From the NCBI RefSeq assembly GCF_003339845.1, contig NZ_PPTR01000016.1, forward strand, positions 18,245 through 82,244: 64,000 bases of DNA. Direction: 5' to 3'. The notes under the pieces are model-generated. The model did no database searches. It worked only from the letters and a program-made list of their open reading frames with translations, and had not been told where the DNA came from. Every line of letters begins with the position of its first letter. Position 1 is the first letter of the stretch. Positions 52,697 through 61,330 of the stretch are shown here, one piece after another. The position numbers and the translations under genes are program-made. Source of the DNA: Gordonibacter sp. 28C (GTDB lineage Bacteria > Actinomycetota > Coriobacteriia > Coriobacteriales > Eggerthellaceae).

Positions 52697-53929
52697 TCAC
52701 ACTTCCAGCGCCCGCGCCGCCGCAGGGGCGTTCTGCTCGCCGTCGTTCTGACGGTCCAGGTACCCCTGCGCGCGGCTCAGCTGCTCGTTCAACACGTCGA
52801 TGGTCTTCGAGAACGACTCGTTCGCCTGCACGCGGAACGTGTCGATGCTGTCGAGCGTGCTGAACACCGCGTCGTAGGCGCGCTTGAGGGTTTCGGGCGA
52901 CACGCCGCTGGAAACAGCCTGCTCCTGGGTGCGCAGCGAGTTTTCCTGCAGAAGCTTGCTCGTGCGGTCGATCATGTCGTCGGTGGTTTTGTTGATGGCG
53001 TCTATCTGGTCGAGCACGAGCTTCTGGTTCTCCAGCGACTGCGCCACGATGACCGCCGTGCGCAGGGCGGTGACGGTGGTGGTTTTCGCGCGGTCGACGC
53101 CGCGTATGAGCTGGTCGTTGTTTGACTGGATGATGCCCATGGACAGGTAGGCCTGCACGGTGACGGCTGCCTGCGTCTGAACGTCTTGCCGGCGCTGGCG
53201 GACGGCGAACAGCGCGTCCTTCTCAAGCGCCGAGGCGGTTTCCAGGTTCCCCGACCCCTTTTCCCGCTCGATGCGGTCGACGATCTCGGCATCGATGTCG
53301 GTGAGCAGGACGTAGGCCTTCTTGAGCGTGCCCAGGTTGTTCCATAGGTTGCGGCGCTCGGTGTTGAGGGCCGCGTTGTCGCGCCGCAGCAGGTCCTGGC
53401 CTTTCGCGAGCGCCAGCAAAATGGCGTTGAGCTGCTGCTGGTTCGACTCGTATTTGCGGAAGTAGCGCTTCACGCGGCTGGAGAAGGGGAGCGCGTCGAT
53501 CACCCGGTCGACGAACGTGGTCTCGTCGGGTGCGAGCTCGTCCACCTCGTTGCGCAGGTCAACGAGCGACTTGGACACCTGCTCCTGCGCGCCTCCCTTT
53601 TTGGATTGGGCGAGCGACATGTCCAGGAAACGGCTGGAGGTGTTGCTCGTCTCGCGGAACGCGTCGGCGCCCACCTCGTAGAGCGCGTCTATCTCGCGCT
53701 TGAACTCAAGGCTCGTCGGCGACAGCGACGCCACGGTGGAGACCCAGGCGCTGGCGTTCTCGCTCAGCCGGAGAAGCTCCTGCGGGTCGACGTCGGGCAC
53801 TTTGCTCAAGGCCGTGGCCTCCTCAACGGGTTTGGCCGGTGGTTCGACCGTCAGGTCGAAGGCGGGGTCGGGGGCCGAGAGCGTCTCTCCTGCTTCTGCG
53901 GCGGGGGCGGTGCTTGTGGAATCTGTCAT
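52697..53929 (-). CDS. TelA-family toxic anion resistance protein
   Basis: The 410-aa protein is mostly helical with the TelA core: LVDLRNEVDELAPDETTFVDRVIDALPF, KYFRKYESNQQQLNAILLALAKGQDLL and the DQIDAINKTTDDMIDRTSKLL end. TelA proteins were named for tellurite resistance, but their biochemical role is unknown. It is the last gene of a four-gene minus-strand unit; the upstream XpaC-like gene is its common companion. Confidence 0.87.
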   Translation of the reverse strand: MTDSTSTAPAAEAGETLSAPDPAFDLTVEPPAKPVEEATALSKVPDVDPQELLRLSENASAWVSTVASLSPTSLEFKREIDALYEVGADAFRETSNTSSRFLDMSLAQSKKGGAQEQVSKSLVDLRNEVDELAPDETTFVDRVIDALPFSSRVKRYFRKYESNQQQLNAILLALAKGQDLLRRDNAALNTERRNLWNNLGTLKKAYVLLTDIDAEIVDRIEREKGSGNLETASALEKDALFAVRQRRQDVQTQAAVTVQAYLSMGIIQSNNDQLIRGVDRAKTTTVTALRTAVIVAQSLENQKLVLDQIDAINKTTDDMIDRTSKLLQENSLRTQEQAVSSGVSPETLKRAYDAVFSTLDSIDTFRVQANESFSKTIDVLNEQLSRAQGYLDRQNDGEQNAPAAARALEV

Positions 53930-54016
53930 GGTTTCTCCTGTCGTTCGGTGGGATAAGTCGCCTCGTCTTGCACGAGGCTGGTTTCCGTGCGGAAAACGGC
54001 TGGTGTCGCCGGGCGC

Positions 54017-54733
54017 TCACGATTCGCCGGCATCGGCGTCGAGGCTCAACGTCTTCGGCCGCGAGCCCAAGCGTTGGCGCAGGTAATCGGCCCCGGTTTC
54101 TATCCTGTCGGACGTTCCCGACACGATGTTGGCACGTATCGTGTCGAGCGAGCCGCCCACCACCGCGCATTGGCGTTCGATTTCCCGGATGTTGCCCTGG
54201 GCCTTGGCGGCGGCCTTGCCGTTGAACGCCAGGTAGCGCACGTTGGTGGTCAGCGACTCCCATGCGTCGGGAAGCCACGAGGTTGCCAACGAGAACACCA
54301 GATGGTGGTCCGCATCGTTGCGCGAGGAGGCGAACTCGTCCAAGCTTATGAGGCTCGCCATGGATCCGACCAGCGCACGCATGTTCCCGCTTTGCGCGGC
54401 GATGCCGTGCGGGTCGTCGGCCGAACGGGCGGCGTCCATGAGCGCCGTGACGGCGTTCACCGCCTCGGCCGCCTCTTTGAGCGTCGCATCCATGCCGCTC
54501 AAGGCGTCCACGTCGATAGCGGCGACGGCTTGCGGCGTGTTCACCGACACGAGCAGGAACCAGGTGCCGCTCGAGAACGCCGCGCCCACCGCCACGAGCA
54601 GGATGCGCAGCGGCACGGTACGGGCGAACTCGAAGGCCGCGAAAAGGAACACGCCAAAAACGAGCGCTGCGACCAAGCCGATAACCGCACGGGGCATCGG
54701 CCTGCTTCGGGCGATCTCGTTCTTTCGCGCCAC
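54017..54733 (-). CDS. XpaC-like membrane protein
   Basis: The ~238-aa protein has two N-terminal helices (PRAVIGLVAALVFGVFLFAAF and LRILLVAVGAAFSSGTWFLLV) and a soluble helical region ending with RIETGADYLRQRLG. Position before TelA and layout match XpaC (5-bromo-4-chloroindolyl phosphate hydrolysis family); the match is by context and shape, not by motif. GTG at 54733 overlaps the upstream TAG and has GAGGG upstream; ATG at 54697 is an alternative. Confidence 0.55.
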   Translation of the reverse strand: MARKNEIARSRPMPRAVIGLVAALVFGVFLFAAFEFARTVPLRILLVAVGAAFSSGTWFLLVSVNTPQAVAAIDVDALSGMDATLKEAAEAVNAVTALMDAARSADDPHGIAAQSGNMRALVGSMASLISLDEFASSRNDADHHLVFSLATSWLPDAWESLTTNVRYLAFNGKAAAKAQGNIREIERQCAVVGGSLDTIRANIVSGTSDRIETGADYLRQRLGSRPKTLSLDADAGES

Positions 54734-56346
54734 TACAGGTACCCTCGGATCTCTTTGAACGCCGCGGTCAGGTCTCCGTTCTCGGCATCGAAAACCCTGC
54801 CTCCGGTCAGGTCGGCTATCTTCTGCATCTCCTGCTTGCTTCCCTCGGCGAACAGGATGGTGTAAACCGGGATGCCCTGCACGGATTCGTGCGATCGATA
54901 CCAACGCTCGAACTCCCGGTAGTTCGCGCCTTCGGTGTTCTCTCCGTCGGTGAACAGCACGACGGAGGTCACGTTTCCGTCGTTCGCGCTGACTGCGGCG
55001 CGCTCGAGCGACTCTTCGAGCGTGTTGTAGATGGCGGTTCCGCCCTTCGCGCGCAGGTCGGCTATCTGGTCGACCACCTCGCTCGTGTCGCCGGTCTCGT
55101 CGATGTCCAGAAGCGCGGTGCTCTTCACCGTGCTGGCGAACTCCACCAGCAAAATGGACTCCCGAGGTTGGAATGCGAGCAAGGACGACGAGCCGGCGCC
55201 GTTCGGATCTGCCAGCGCGAAGAGCGCCGACTTGAGCTCGTCCAGGCGCACGCCGCTCATCGAGCCGGACGTGTCTATCTGGAACACCATGTTGGCCGGT
55301 TTGCGCACTTCCGAAACCCAGGTGCTCAGCAGCGCATGCACGGCGTCGAGCCGGTTGGGGAAGGGTATCTCGAACGCCTCGGTGGCGTCTGCGGCGCTGG
55401 AGGCGCTGGTACGCCGCAGCGTTTCGTCGGCGATGCGCTGTTGAACGTCGTCGCGCTTGAGGTAGTCGACGAGCTTGCGGTACGCGTCGTTCGCCTGGTC
55501 GCCGCGGCCCGACAACAGGGTAAGCGGGTAGTCGGCCGTGATGACGCCGTCCTGCGGCACCACTTCCACCAGGTCGGGGTCTTGCTTGATAAGCGATTCG
55601 TAGTTGAAAACGCCGTCCACCTTCGAGCCGTCTTTCGCGTAGGCCTCCATGAGCCAACCGGACGATCCGCTGGCGAGCGCCTGCCCCTTCGCGAACTCTC
55701 GCAGGCTGTCTTTGACCGCGTCCACGTCGGCTTCGGTGATGGCCGACCCGGTGCCCGAAAGGGCGGTTGCAAGCTCCACCAGCGTGGAGAACCCGCTGTT
55801 CGAGGAAACGGGGCTCGACATGCCGAACGCGAACCTACCCGACGAGGCCGCGTCCACGATGGCCGACCACGTGGGGGACTGCTTGTCGAACCCGAGTTCC
55901 GCGGCCTTGTCGCGCTTCATGCCCAGCACGATGGGCGTGCGCATGATGGAGGCCTCCTGCGCGATGAGCGAGCTCTTCCGGTCGAACAGCGACATGTAGG
56001 CGTTCGAGGGGAACCAGGTGGCGTCGTAGTCCGTTCCGCCGGCCATGACGGCTTCGGTGCCGTCGAGCGTGCCCATGTAGGTGAAGTCGACGGAGATGCC
56101 CAGTTCGCGCTGCGCGTCCTCCAATATGGGCAGCATGTCCTTCACTTCCGAGCCCGCCACGATGTTGAGGTCGGCCGGCCCCGCGTGCTGCGCGGCGGGT
56201 CGCGAGGACGAAATGCCGTCGGTCGAGCATCCGGCAAGGCCCGCGAGCACCGCGAGCACGGCAACGGCCGTGACGGCCGCCATGCCTACGGCGCGGGCGA
56301 TCCAGGCGTCTCGCGTGGCGTTTTGCGGTTCGGCTTGCCCGTTCAT
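54733..56346 (-). CDS. Lipoprotein with solute-binding and von Willebrand A domains
   Basis: The 537-aa protein has a signal peptide with lipobox LAGC near residue 40, an extracellular solute-binding domain (~50-330, ADLNIVAGSEVKDMLPILED...) and a vWA domain with MIDAS motif QIDTSGSMSG near residue 353 and the later LFTDGENTEG strand. It would be anchored on the outer face of the membrane. The MIDAS suggests metal-dependent protein binding. Its stop overlaps the next gene's GTG, so it is coupled to the XpaC-like gene. Confidence 0.83.
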   Translation of the reverse strand: MNGQAEPQNATRDAWIARAVGMAAVTAVAVLAVLAGLAGCSTDGISSSRPAAQHAGPADLNIVAGSEVKDMLPILEDAQRELGISVDFTYMGTLDGTEAVMAGGTDYDATWFPSNAYMSLFDRKSSLIAQEASIMRTPIVLGMKRDKAAELGFDKQSPTWSAIVDAASSGRFAFGMSSPVSSNSGFSTLVELATALSGTGSAITEADVDAVKDSLREFAKGQALASGSSGWLMEAYAKDGSKVDGVFNYESLIKQDPDLVEVVPQDGVITADYPLTLLSGRGDQANDAYRKLVDYLKRDDVQQRIADETLRRTSASSAADATEAFEIPFPNRLDAVHALLSTWVSEVRKPANMVFQIDTSGSMSGVRLDELKSALFALADPNGAGSSSLLAFQPRESILLVEFASTVKSTALLDIDETGDTSEVVDQIADLRAKGGTAIYNTLEESLERAAVSANDGNVTSVVLFTDGENTEGANYREFERWYRSHESVQGIPVYTILFAEGSKQEMQKIADLTGGRVFDAENGDLTAAFKEIRGYL

Positions 56347-56374
56347 GATCGCGCTCCGTTTCCTGCGCCTGCCA

Positions 56375-57505
56375 TCAGTACAGGGCCTTGATCGTTTCGA
56401 GCATGGTGTTCAGCACCTCGTACGACGGTGCTTGGGCGGTGTCGATGAACGAGGCCGTGTCGGCGTAGCCCGAAAGGCCGGCGGAGGCAAGCTGTTCGCC
56501 GAAGGCTCCCGAATTCGCTCCGTTCAGACGGAAGCCGTGCGCGGCTATGACCTTCGCCATGTCGGGGTCGTTGTCCAGGATGTTCTGCACCTTGCGGCCG
56601 TTTTCGCTGAACGACACCACCACATGGTCGGAGAATATGGTGGGGGACGGGTAGGCGATGCGCATGTCGTCGGTGATGCGGTTGGAATTGAGCAGCTCGG
56701 CTTCTATGAACTGGCTTTCGTATATGAGGGTGAGCGGCTGGTTCATGGGACCCTTCGACAGATAGGATTCCCAGGGGCCGGCCGAGGACGACTGCGAGTA
56801 CCCCTGGTCGAGGAACAGCTTGGAAAGCCGGTCGCGTGCCTGGAGCCGGGCGTCCTGCTCGCTTGATACGACGGCGTTGCCGTTCAGCGTGTAGCTGGAC
56901 AAGGCCAGGTACATGAGCGCCGAGTTCGACGATCGCACGTCGGTGGACGTTATCATCACGTTGCGGCTCGACGGGTATTCCTCGGAACCCGTCAGGTCGG
57001 TCCAGCGTTTTCCTTCGACCACCGCCTGCAGGTAAGCCGCCATGTCGATGCGCCATACCCCGTCGATCTGGCTCGCGATGCCGTTTTTCGCCAACACGTC
57101 CAGAACCTGCTGGCTCGTTGCGATGGCAATGGGAGAGTAAAAGGGCTTCGTTACGCTTTTGACCTGATCGCGATGCACGTCTTCCAAGTGCTCTGCCGCG
57201 ATCTCGCTCGAGGGGGAGGCGAAGTCGTTTTGGGCGACGCCCTCCTTCTCGGCCATGGCCCACGAGCCCGAGGTGGACACCTGCACGTCCAGGCCGTGTT
57301 TTTGGAAGATCGCCTGCGCCTCGGGGTCGTTGAACAGCTCGGCCTTTTCGCTTCCGATGATCCCGCGCACGACGGTGGTTTGGCCGTTCGCCGTGCCGAC
57401 GTCGGCGCCGGAGCCGTTGCCCACCAGCACGATGGCCGCGCTCAGCGCGACAGCGACGGCGAGCAGAACCGCGCCTATGAGAAGCGTCTTGCCTTTGGTG
57501 CTCAA
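56375..57505 (-). CDS. Membrane-anchored solute-binding-like protein
   Basis: The 376-aa protein has an N-terminal anchor helix (LLIGAVLLAVAVALSAAIVLV) without a lipobox Cys and a type-2 periplasmic-binding-like fold: VVRGIIGSEKAELFNDPEAQ, FYSPIAIATSQQVLDVLA and LIYESQFIEAELL. The start is TTG with GAAGGAA 7 nt upstream. It begins the operon with the vWA lipoprotein 28 bp downstream. No ABC permease is linked, so it is unlikely to be an importer component and may sense or present a ligand. Confidence 0.72.
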   Translation of the reverse strand: MSTKGKTLLIGAVLLAVAVALSAAIVLVGNGSGADVGTANGQTTVVRGIIGSEKAELFNDPEAQAIFQKHGLDVQVSTSGSWAMAEKEGVAQNDFASPSSEIAAEHLEDVHRDQVKSVTKPFYSPIAIATSQQVLDVLAKNGIASQIDGVWRIDMAAYLQAVVEGKRWTDLTGSEEYPSSRNVMITSTDVRSSNSALMYLALSSYTLNGNAVVSSEQDARLQARDRLSKLFLDQGYSQSSSAGPWESYLSKGPMNQPLTLIYESQFIEAELLNSNRITDDMRIAYPSPTIFSDHVVVSFSENGRKVQNILDNDPDMAKVIAAHGFRLNGANSGAFGEQLASAGLSGYADTASFIDTAQAPSYEVLNTMLETIKALY

Positions 57506-58619
57506 TGCGTTCCTTCGCTCGTGCTGCCGGGGCGCCCTCCAATGGCCTTTCGGCGCTATCGTAGAACATCGACGGCAGGCCGCCGCCCGCCAAGAGCGAT
57601 GATTTGCCCAAACCTTACCGCCGCTTGATTCGCGTTTGATTTTTCGCACGCGAGGGAGGGCCAGGGCGTCGAGCCGCCCGTTCCGACCGGCCCGCGGTCG
57701 GAGCGCCGAGAAGCCATGGTGGAGCGCGTTTTGCTGCGGGGTACCCGCGCATCTCTTTCCCCGAAGCAGCCAAGAAGTCCGTAAGCCAAGTTGTCGCTTG
57801 GAATTCTGGCAAGCTCTTGGGCGGAACGAGGACATCTCGGTTCGGAGACTTGGCAAGCTATTGGTTGCGAACCCAGCGAGCTGGCGGATGCGGGTTTGGC
57901 AGGTTGCCAGAAGGAAACGCGGCAGCCATGGAGCGAAATGCAGAAAGCCGTCGGACGATGAAACGTCATCTGTCTGGTTGCTTGGGAATGCTGAAAAGTT
58001 CATCGGTCGAACCGACCAACGAATTTCCGGTTTGGCAGCGCCGGCGTTTTCGAGCGCGCTTCTAAGTTGGCGAAACGCAAAAATCGACCTGGAGAGCCGT
58101 CCGCCGTTAAACCACCCTCGACACGCCCCCGCGTCGCGCCTGATGGCGATCCGCCGCCATGCAGCCTCGAACGGGCCTATGTCGATTCCGGTTTGACAGC
58201 GGATTCCGGCTTTTGCGGCCGTTTTTGACGGTTGTTCGTCGCCGCGCGGCCATGCGAGGACGCTCGGCGGCGCCTCGATCCGCGTTTTCCCTGCTCGCGA
58301 GATCGTCGGAAATTGGAAGGCGTTGCAAGGGTCGGCGGAACGACGTAGTTCTGGCGTTTTTGACCGCGATGGGGGGTGCGGACGATTTCTCGGACCGGCC
58401 TACGCGGCCGGTCCGCACCCCCAAACGTTATTTTTTAACAGAGACGGGCGAATTCGATGAATTTATGCGCCTTGGGCGTCCGGGCCTTGCAGGTGATTGG
58501 AGCTTCGCGGGAAGCTGAAGTTTGGCAGGTGGGATGAATTCTACAGGTGGCTTGAAGTTTTCGCTGGTAGCTGGAATTCTTTGGAAGACCGAGATTTCGC
58601 GAGAAAATGGCTGGAATTC
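57506..58619. other. 1.1-kb gap with degenerate repeats, no recognised gene
   Basis: No convincing coding frame is seen on either strand. Words such as TGGCAAGCTNTTGG (57805-57819, 57849-57864) and GGAATTCT (57798, 58571, 58611) recur, with a run of AGGTGGCTTGAAG-like units at 58488-58620. It lies downstream of tRNA-Ser (minus strand) and holds the start region of the four-gene operon. Confidence 0.5.
58371..58422. repeat. Compound palindrome with U-rich flank
   Basis: GGGGGGTGCGGAC (58371-58383) can pair with GTCCGCACCCCC (58411-58422), while GGACCGGCC/GGCCGGTCC (58392-58400/58406-58414) forms an inner perfect stem. It is followed by ATTTTTT on the plus strand. It may terminate transcription from either side. 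Confidence 0.65.
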
Positions 58620-58707
58620 TGGCGGAGGCGGTAGGATTTGAACCCACGAAGCCTTGCGGCTTAACAGTTTTCAAGACTGCCGCCTTCAACCACTCGGCCA
58701 CGCCTCC
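58620..58707 (-). tRNA. tRNA-Ser (TGA)
   Basis: Minus-strand 88-nt tRNA: acceptor GGAGGCG pairs with CGCCTCC, anticodon loop CTTGAAA (anticodon TGA), a long variable arm typical of Ser, T arm GGGTTCAAATCCTACC, and an encoded CCA (58620-58622). Confidence 0.95.
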
Positions 58708-58799
58708 GCATCGATGGGCGCATGCCGGGACGAGCCCGCAACGCGGCTCCGCGCGGTGCTTTTTCGCGTCGCATTCCCGAATGCACAGGTAGGATACCA

Positions 58800-58805
58800 T
58801 ATAAT
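58800..58805 (+). promoter_or_regulatory. -10 element of tadA
   Basis: TATAAT ends 8 nt before the ATG at 58813, which implies a leaderless or nearly leaderless mRNA. No clear -35. Confidence 0.5.
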
Positions 58806-58812
58806 AAGCGGC

Positions 58813-59301
58813 ATGACTGATGAAGACTACATGCGTCTGGCGTTGGAGGAAGCGCGGCGCGCCGCCGAGCTCGACGAGGTTCCCATAGGGGCCGTCGTGG
58901 TGTACGAGCCCATCGATCCCGCAACGCGCCGATCCCTTGCCGAGCCGCGCGTGATCGCGCGGGCGTGCAACCTGCGCGAGACGACGCGCGATCCCGCCGG
59001 GCATGCGGAGTTCTTGGCCATGAAGCAGGCGGCGGCCGAGCTCGACGCGTGGAGGCTCACGGGGTGCACCGTGTACGTGACGCTGGAGCCGTGCATCATG
59101 TGCGCGGGCCTCATGCACCAAGCGCGCATCGACCGGTGCGTGTTCGGTGCGCCCGACCCCAAGGCCGGCGCTCTGGGCACGCTGTACCGCGTCAACGAGG
59201 ACGAACGGCTCAACCACAATTTCGAAGTGGTTCCCGGCGTGCTGGGCGACGAATGCGCCGCTTTGCTGCGCGCGTTCTTCGCGCGCAAGAGAAGGAAATG
59301 A
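58813..59301 (+). CDS. tadA: tRNA-specific adenosine deaminase
   Basis: The 162-aa protein has GHAEFLAMKQA with the zinc-binding His and catalytic Glu, and TLEPCIMCAGLMHQARI with the PCxxC zinc cysteines. It deaminates A34 of tRNA-Arg(ACG) to inosine, and that tRNA is encoded at 45987. Length is normal. There is no Shine-Dalgarno. A 12-bp gap separates it from ispE. Confidence 0.94.
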   Translation: MTDEDYMRLALEEARRAAELDEVPIGAVVVYEPIDPATRRSLAEPRVIARACNLRETTRDPAGHAEFLAMKQAAAELDAWRLTGCTVYVTLEPCIMCAGLMHQARIDRCVFGAPDPKAGALGTLYRVNEDERLNHNFEVVPGVLGDECAALLRAFFARKRRK

Positions 59302-59313
59302 ACGGAGTTTGCC

Positions 59314-60390
59314 ATGACGCAACCGAATGAAGACAACCGCTCCGGCGGCCAGCCGGCTTCCGCGCAATCGAAGACCCCCGTTGCGGCCAACGCGAACCCC
59401 GGCGATCCGCATGCGGTCGATATGCTGGCTGTGGCGCGCACGGCCCAGAAGGTCGACCTCGCCGCGTTCTCCGGTTCCGACGCCATCAAGCTTATCGCGC
59501 CCGCGAAGGTCAACCTGTTCTTGGGTATCGGGGAGCGGCGCGACGACGGATACCATGAGGCGCTGAGCGTCATGCACGCCCTCACCATGCACGACGTGCT
59601 TCGTATGAAGCTGCTGCCGGCGCGACCCGGGCCTGCCGGTTTGGGCATCGAGCTTGAATGCCGTTTGGCCGAAGGTCTCGCGCCGCTGGATGTGGCGCTC
59701 GAGGACAACATCGTGAGCAAGGCCATCCGGCAGCTCGCGCAGGCCGTTGGAAGGGACGTCGATGAAACCGTGGCCGTGCATGTGGAGAAGCGCATCCCGG
59801 CCGAAGCGGGTTTGGGCGGAGGATCGTCCGACGCGGCCGCCGCGCTGGTGGGCGCCGCGCGGTTGTGGGGGTTGCCCGCCGGCGATCCCCGCATCGAGGA
59901 AACCGCGCGCAGCATCGGCGCCGACGTGCCGTTTTTCCTGCACGGAGGGTGCGCCGTGTTCGACGGCGTGGGCGACGCGTTCGTGCGCGAGATAACGCCC
60001 ATGGGTTCGTCGGTTGTGCTGGTGAAGCCCGAAGGGGGCGTTTCCACGGCAGCCGCGTACCGCGCCTTCGACGAGCGTCCCGTGCCGGTGTCGCCGGTCG
60101 ATCGCGCGGCTGCTCTTGCGGCGAAGCGCGCTCAGGACGTGCCGTTGCGCAACAACTTGGTGCCCGCTTCCGAGTCGCTGCTGCCTGCGCTCGCCGACGT
60201 GCGCGCGTGGGCGGACGCGAGTCCCGATGTGGAGCAGGCGCTCATGTCGGGGAGCGGCTCTGCGGTGTTCGCCCTTTGCGGCACGTTCGAGGCCGCCGGC
60301 CGAGCTGCCGCGCAGGCGCGCATGCGCGGTTGGTGGGCCCATGCCACGACGTTCGGTCCCGTTCGGGTTGCCGAGGTTCCTGCAAGCTAG
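59314..60390 (+). CDS. ispE: 4-diphosphocytidyl-2-C-methyl-D-erythritol kinase
   Basis: The 358-aa protein has a ~55-residue N-terminal extension rich in Gln, Pro, Ala and Asn, then IKLIAPAKVNLFLGI, the IspE/GHMP start, and the ATP-binding PAEAGLGGGSSDAAAAL, with a later MSGSGSAVFAL motif. It phosphorylates CDP-methylerythritol in the MEP isoprenoid pathway. Family members usually start at the IAPAKVN block, so an internal start is possible, though no better one was seen. Confidence 0.92.
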   Translation: MTQPNEDNRSGGQPASAQSKTPVAANANPGDPHAVDMLAVARTAQKVDLAAFSGSDAIKLIAPAKVNLFLGIGERRDDGYHEALSVMHALTMHDVLRMKLLPARPGPAGLGIELECRLAEGLAPLDVALEDNIVSKAIRQLAQAVGRDVDETVAVHVEKRIPAEAGLGGGSSDAAAALVGAARLWGLPAGDPRIEETARSIGADVPFFLHGGCAVFDGVGDAFVREITPMGSSVVLVKPEGGVSTAAAYRAFDERPVPVSPVDRAAALAAKRAQDVPLRNNLVPASESLLPALADVRAWADASPDVEQALMSGSGSAVFALCGTFEAAGRAAAQARMRGWWAHATTFGPVRVAEVPAS

Positions 60391-60421
60391 CCGCCCTTAG
60401 GCGTTTGTTGAAGGGGCTCAC

Positions 60422-60442
60422 GTAGGGGCGGACTGCCGTCCG
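60422..60442. repeat. GTAGGGGCGG-family palindrome
   Basis: GGGCGGAC-TGCC-GTCCGCCC is a perfect 8-bp hairpin after GTAGG. It is a short relative of the element at 8852-8961. The remaining 60443-60611 holds no gene; an A/T-rich run at 60510-60540 may include the lemA promoter. Confidence 0.6.
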
Positions 60443-60611
60443 CCCTTCGGGGGCCATGCATCAAGGTCGGTCCAGACGGCCGCTTTCGACTTCATTCAAA
60501 GCAAAATGACCAAAATATAGCAAAATAGTTATATTTACAGAACCATTCCTTATTCCGCTTTCATGCCCGGTGATGATAAAATCCCAGTTACGTAATAGCT
60601 AAGGAGGGCTT

Positions 60612-61166
60612 ATGAGCATCCCACTGATCGTCATCCTCGTCATCATCGTTGTTCTGGTCGTTGCGATTATCGGTCTGTACAACAACTTGGTGAAGCTGCG
60701 CAACATGGTGGACAACGCCTGGGCGCAGATCGATGTACAGTTGCAACGCCGCCTCGATCTCATTCCGAATCTGGTGGAGACCGTCAAAGGCTACGCTTCG
60801 CACGAGCGCGGCACGCTGGAAGAGGTCACCCAGGCGCGCACGGCCGTGATGAACGCGCCCACGCCCGAAGGCAAGATGCAGGCAGACGGCATCCTCACCG
60901 GCGCGCTTAAGAACCTGTTCGCCGTGGCCGAGGCGTATCCCGACCTCAAAGCCAACGTGAACTTCCAGCAGCTTCAGGCCGAGCTGTCGAACACCGAGGA
61001 CAAGATCAGCTACATGCGCCAGAGCTACAACGACACGGTCATGAAGTTCAACACGGCTATCCAGACGTTCCCGGCCGTGCTGTTCGCCGGCATGATGGGC
61101 TTCAAGCAACGCGATAGCTTCGATGCCACCGCCGGGGCGGAAGTCGCCCCGAAGGTCCAGTTCTAG
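60612..61166 (+). CDS. lemA: LemA family protein
   Basis: The 184-aa protein has one N-terminal membrane helix (PLIVILVIIVVLVVAIIGLY) and the LemA helical core: LVKLRNMVDNAWAQIDVQLQ, RRLDLIPNLVETVKGYASHE and the LQAELSNTEDKI segment. LemA proteins are small membrane-attached helical proteins of unknown function, often near HtpX. AAGGAGG precedes the ATG. No htpX is adjacent. Confidence 0.93.
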   Translation: MSIPLIVILVIIVVLVVAIIGLYNNLVKLRNMVDNAWAQIDVQLQRRLDLIPNLVETVKGYASHERGTLEEVTQARTAVMNAPTPEGKMQADGILTGALKNLFAVAEAYPDLKANVNFQQLQAELSNTEDKISYMRQSYNDTVMKFNTAIQTFPAVLFAGMMGFKQRDSFDATAGAEVAPKVQF

Positions 61167-61330
61167 CAGCGAGCATCCAACGTCCGTCCGAACCAATGCG
61201 GCGGACGTTCCTTTCTTAATCAAAACTCTGTCCCGCATCGTCGATGAACGGCGGCGCGATGCAGGCAGGTCGCCCGGGGTTCCCCCTGTCCCGGCGCGCC
61301 TGCCGCAGGCAAGAGGTCGGAAGTGGTTTT

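Noticed and set aside
57636..58196. 186-codon open frame in the large gap
   Set aside because: Composition is Arg/Ser-rich as in shadow frames, with no motif and no Shine-Dalgarno.
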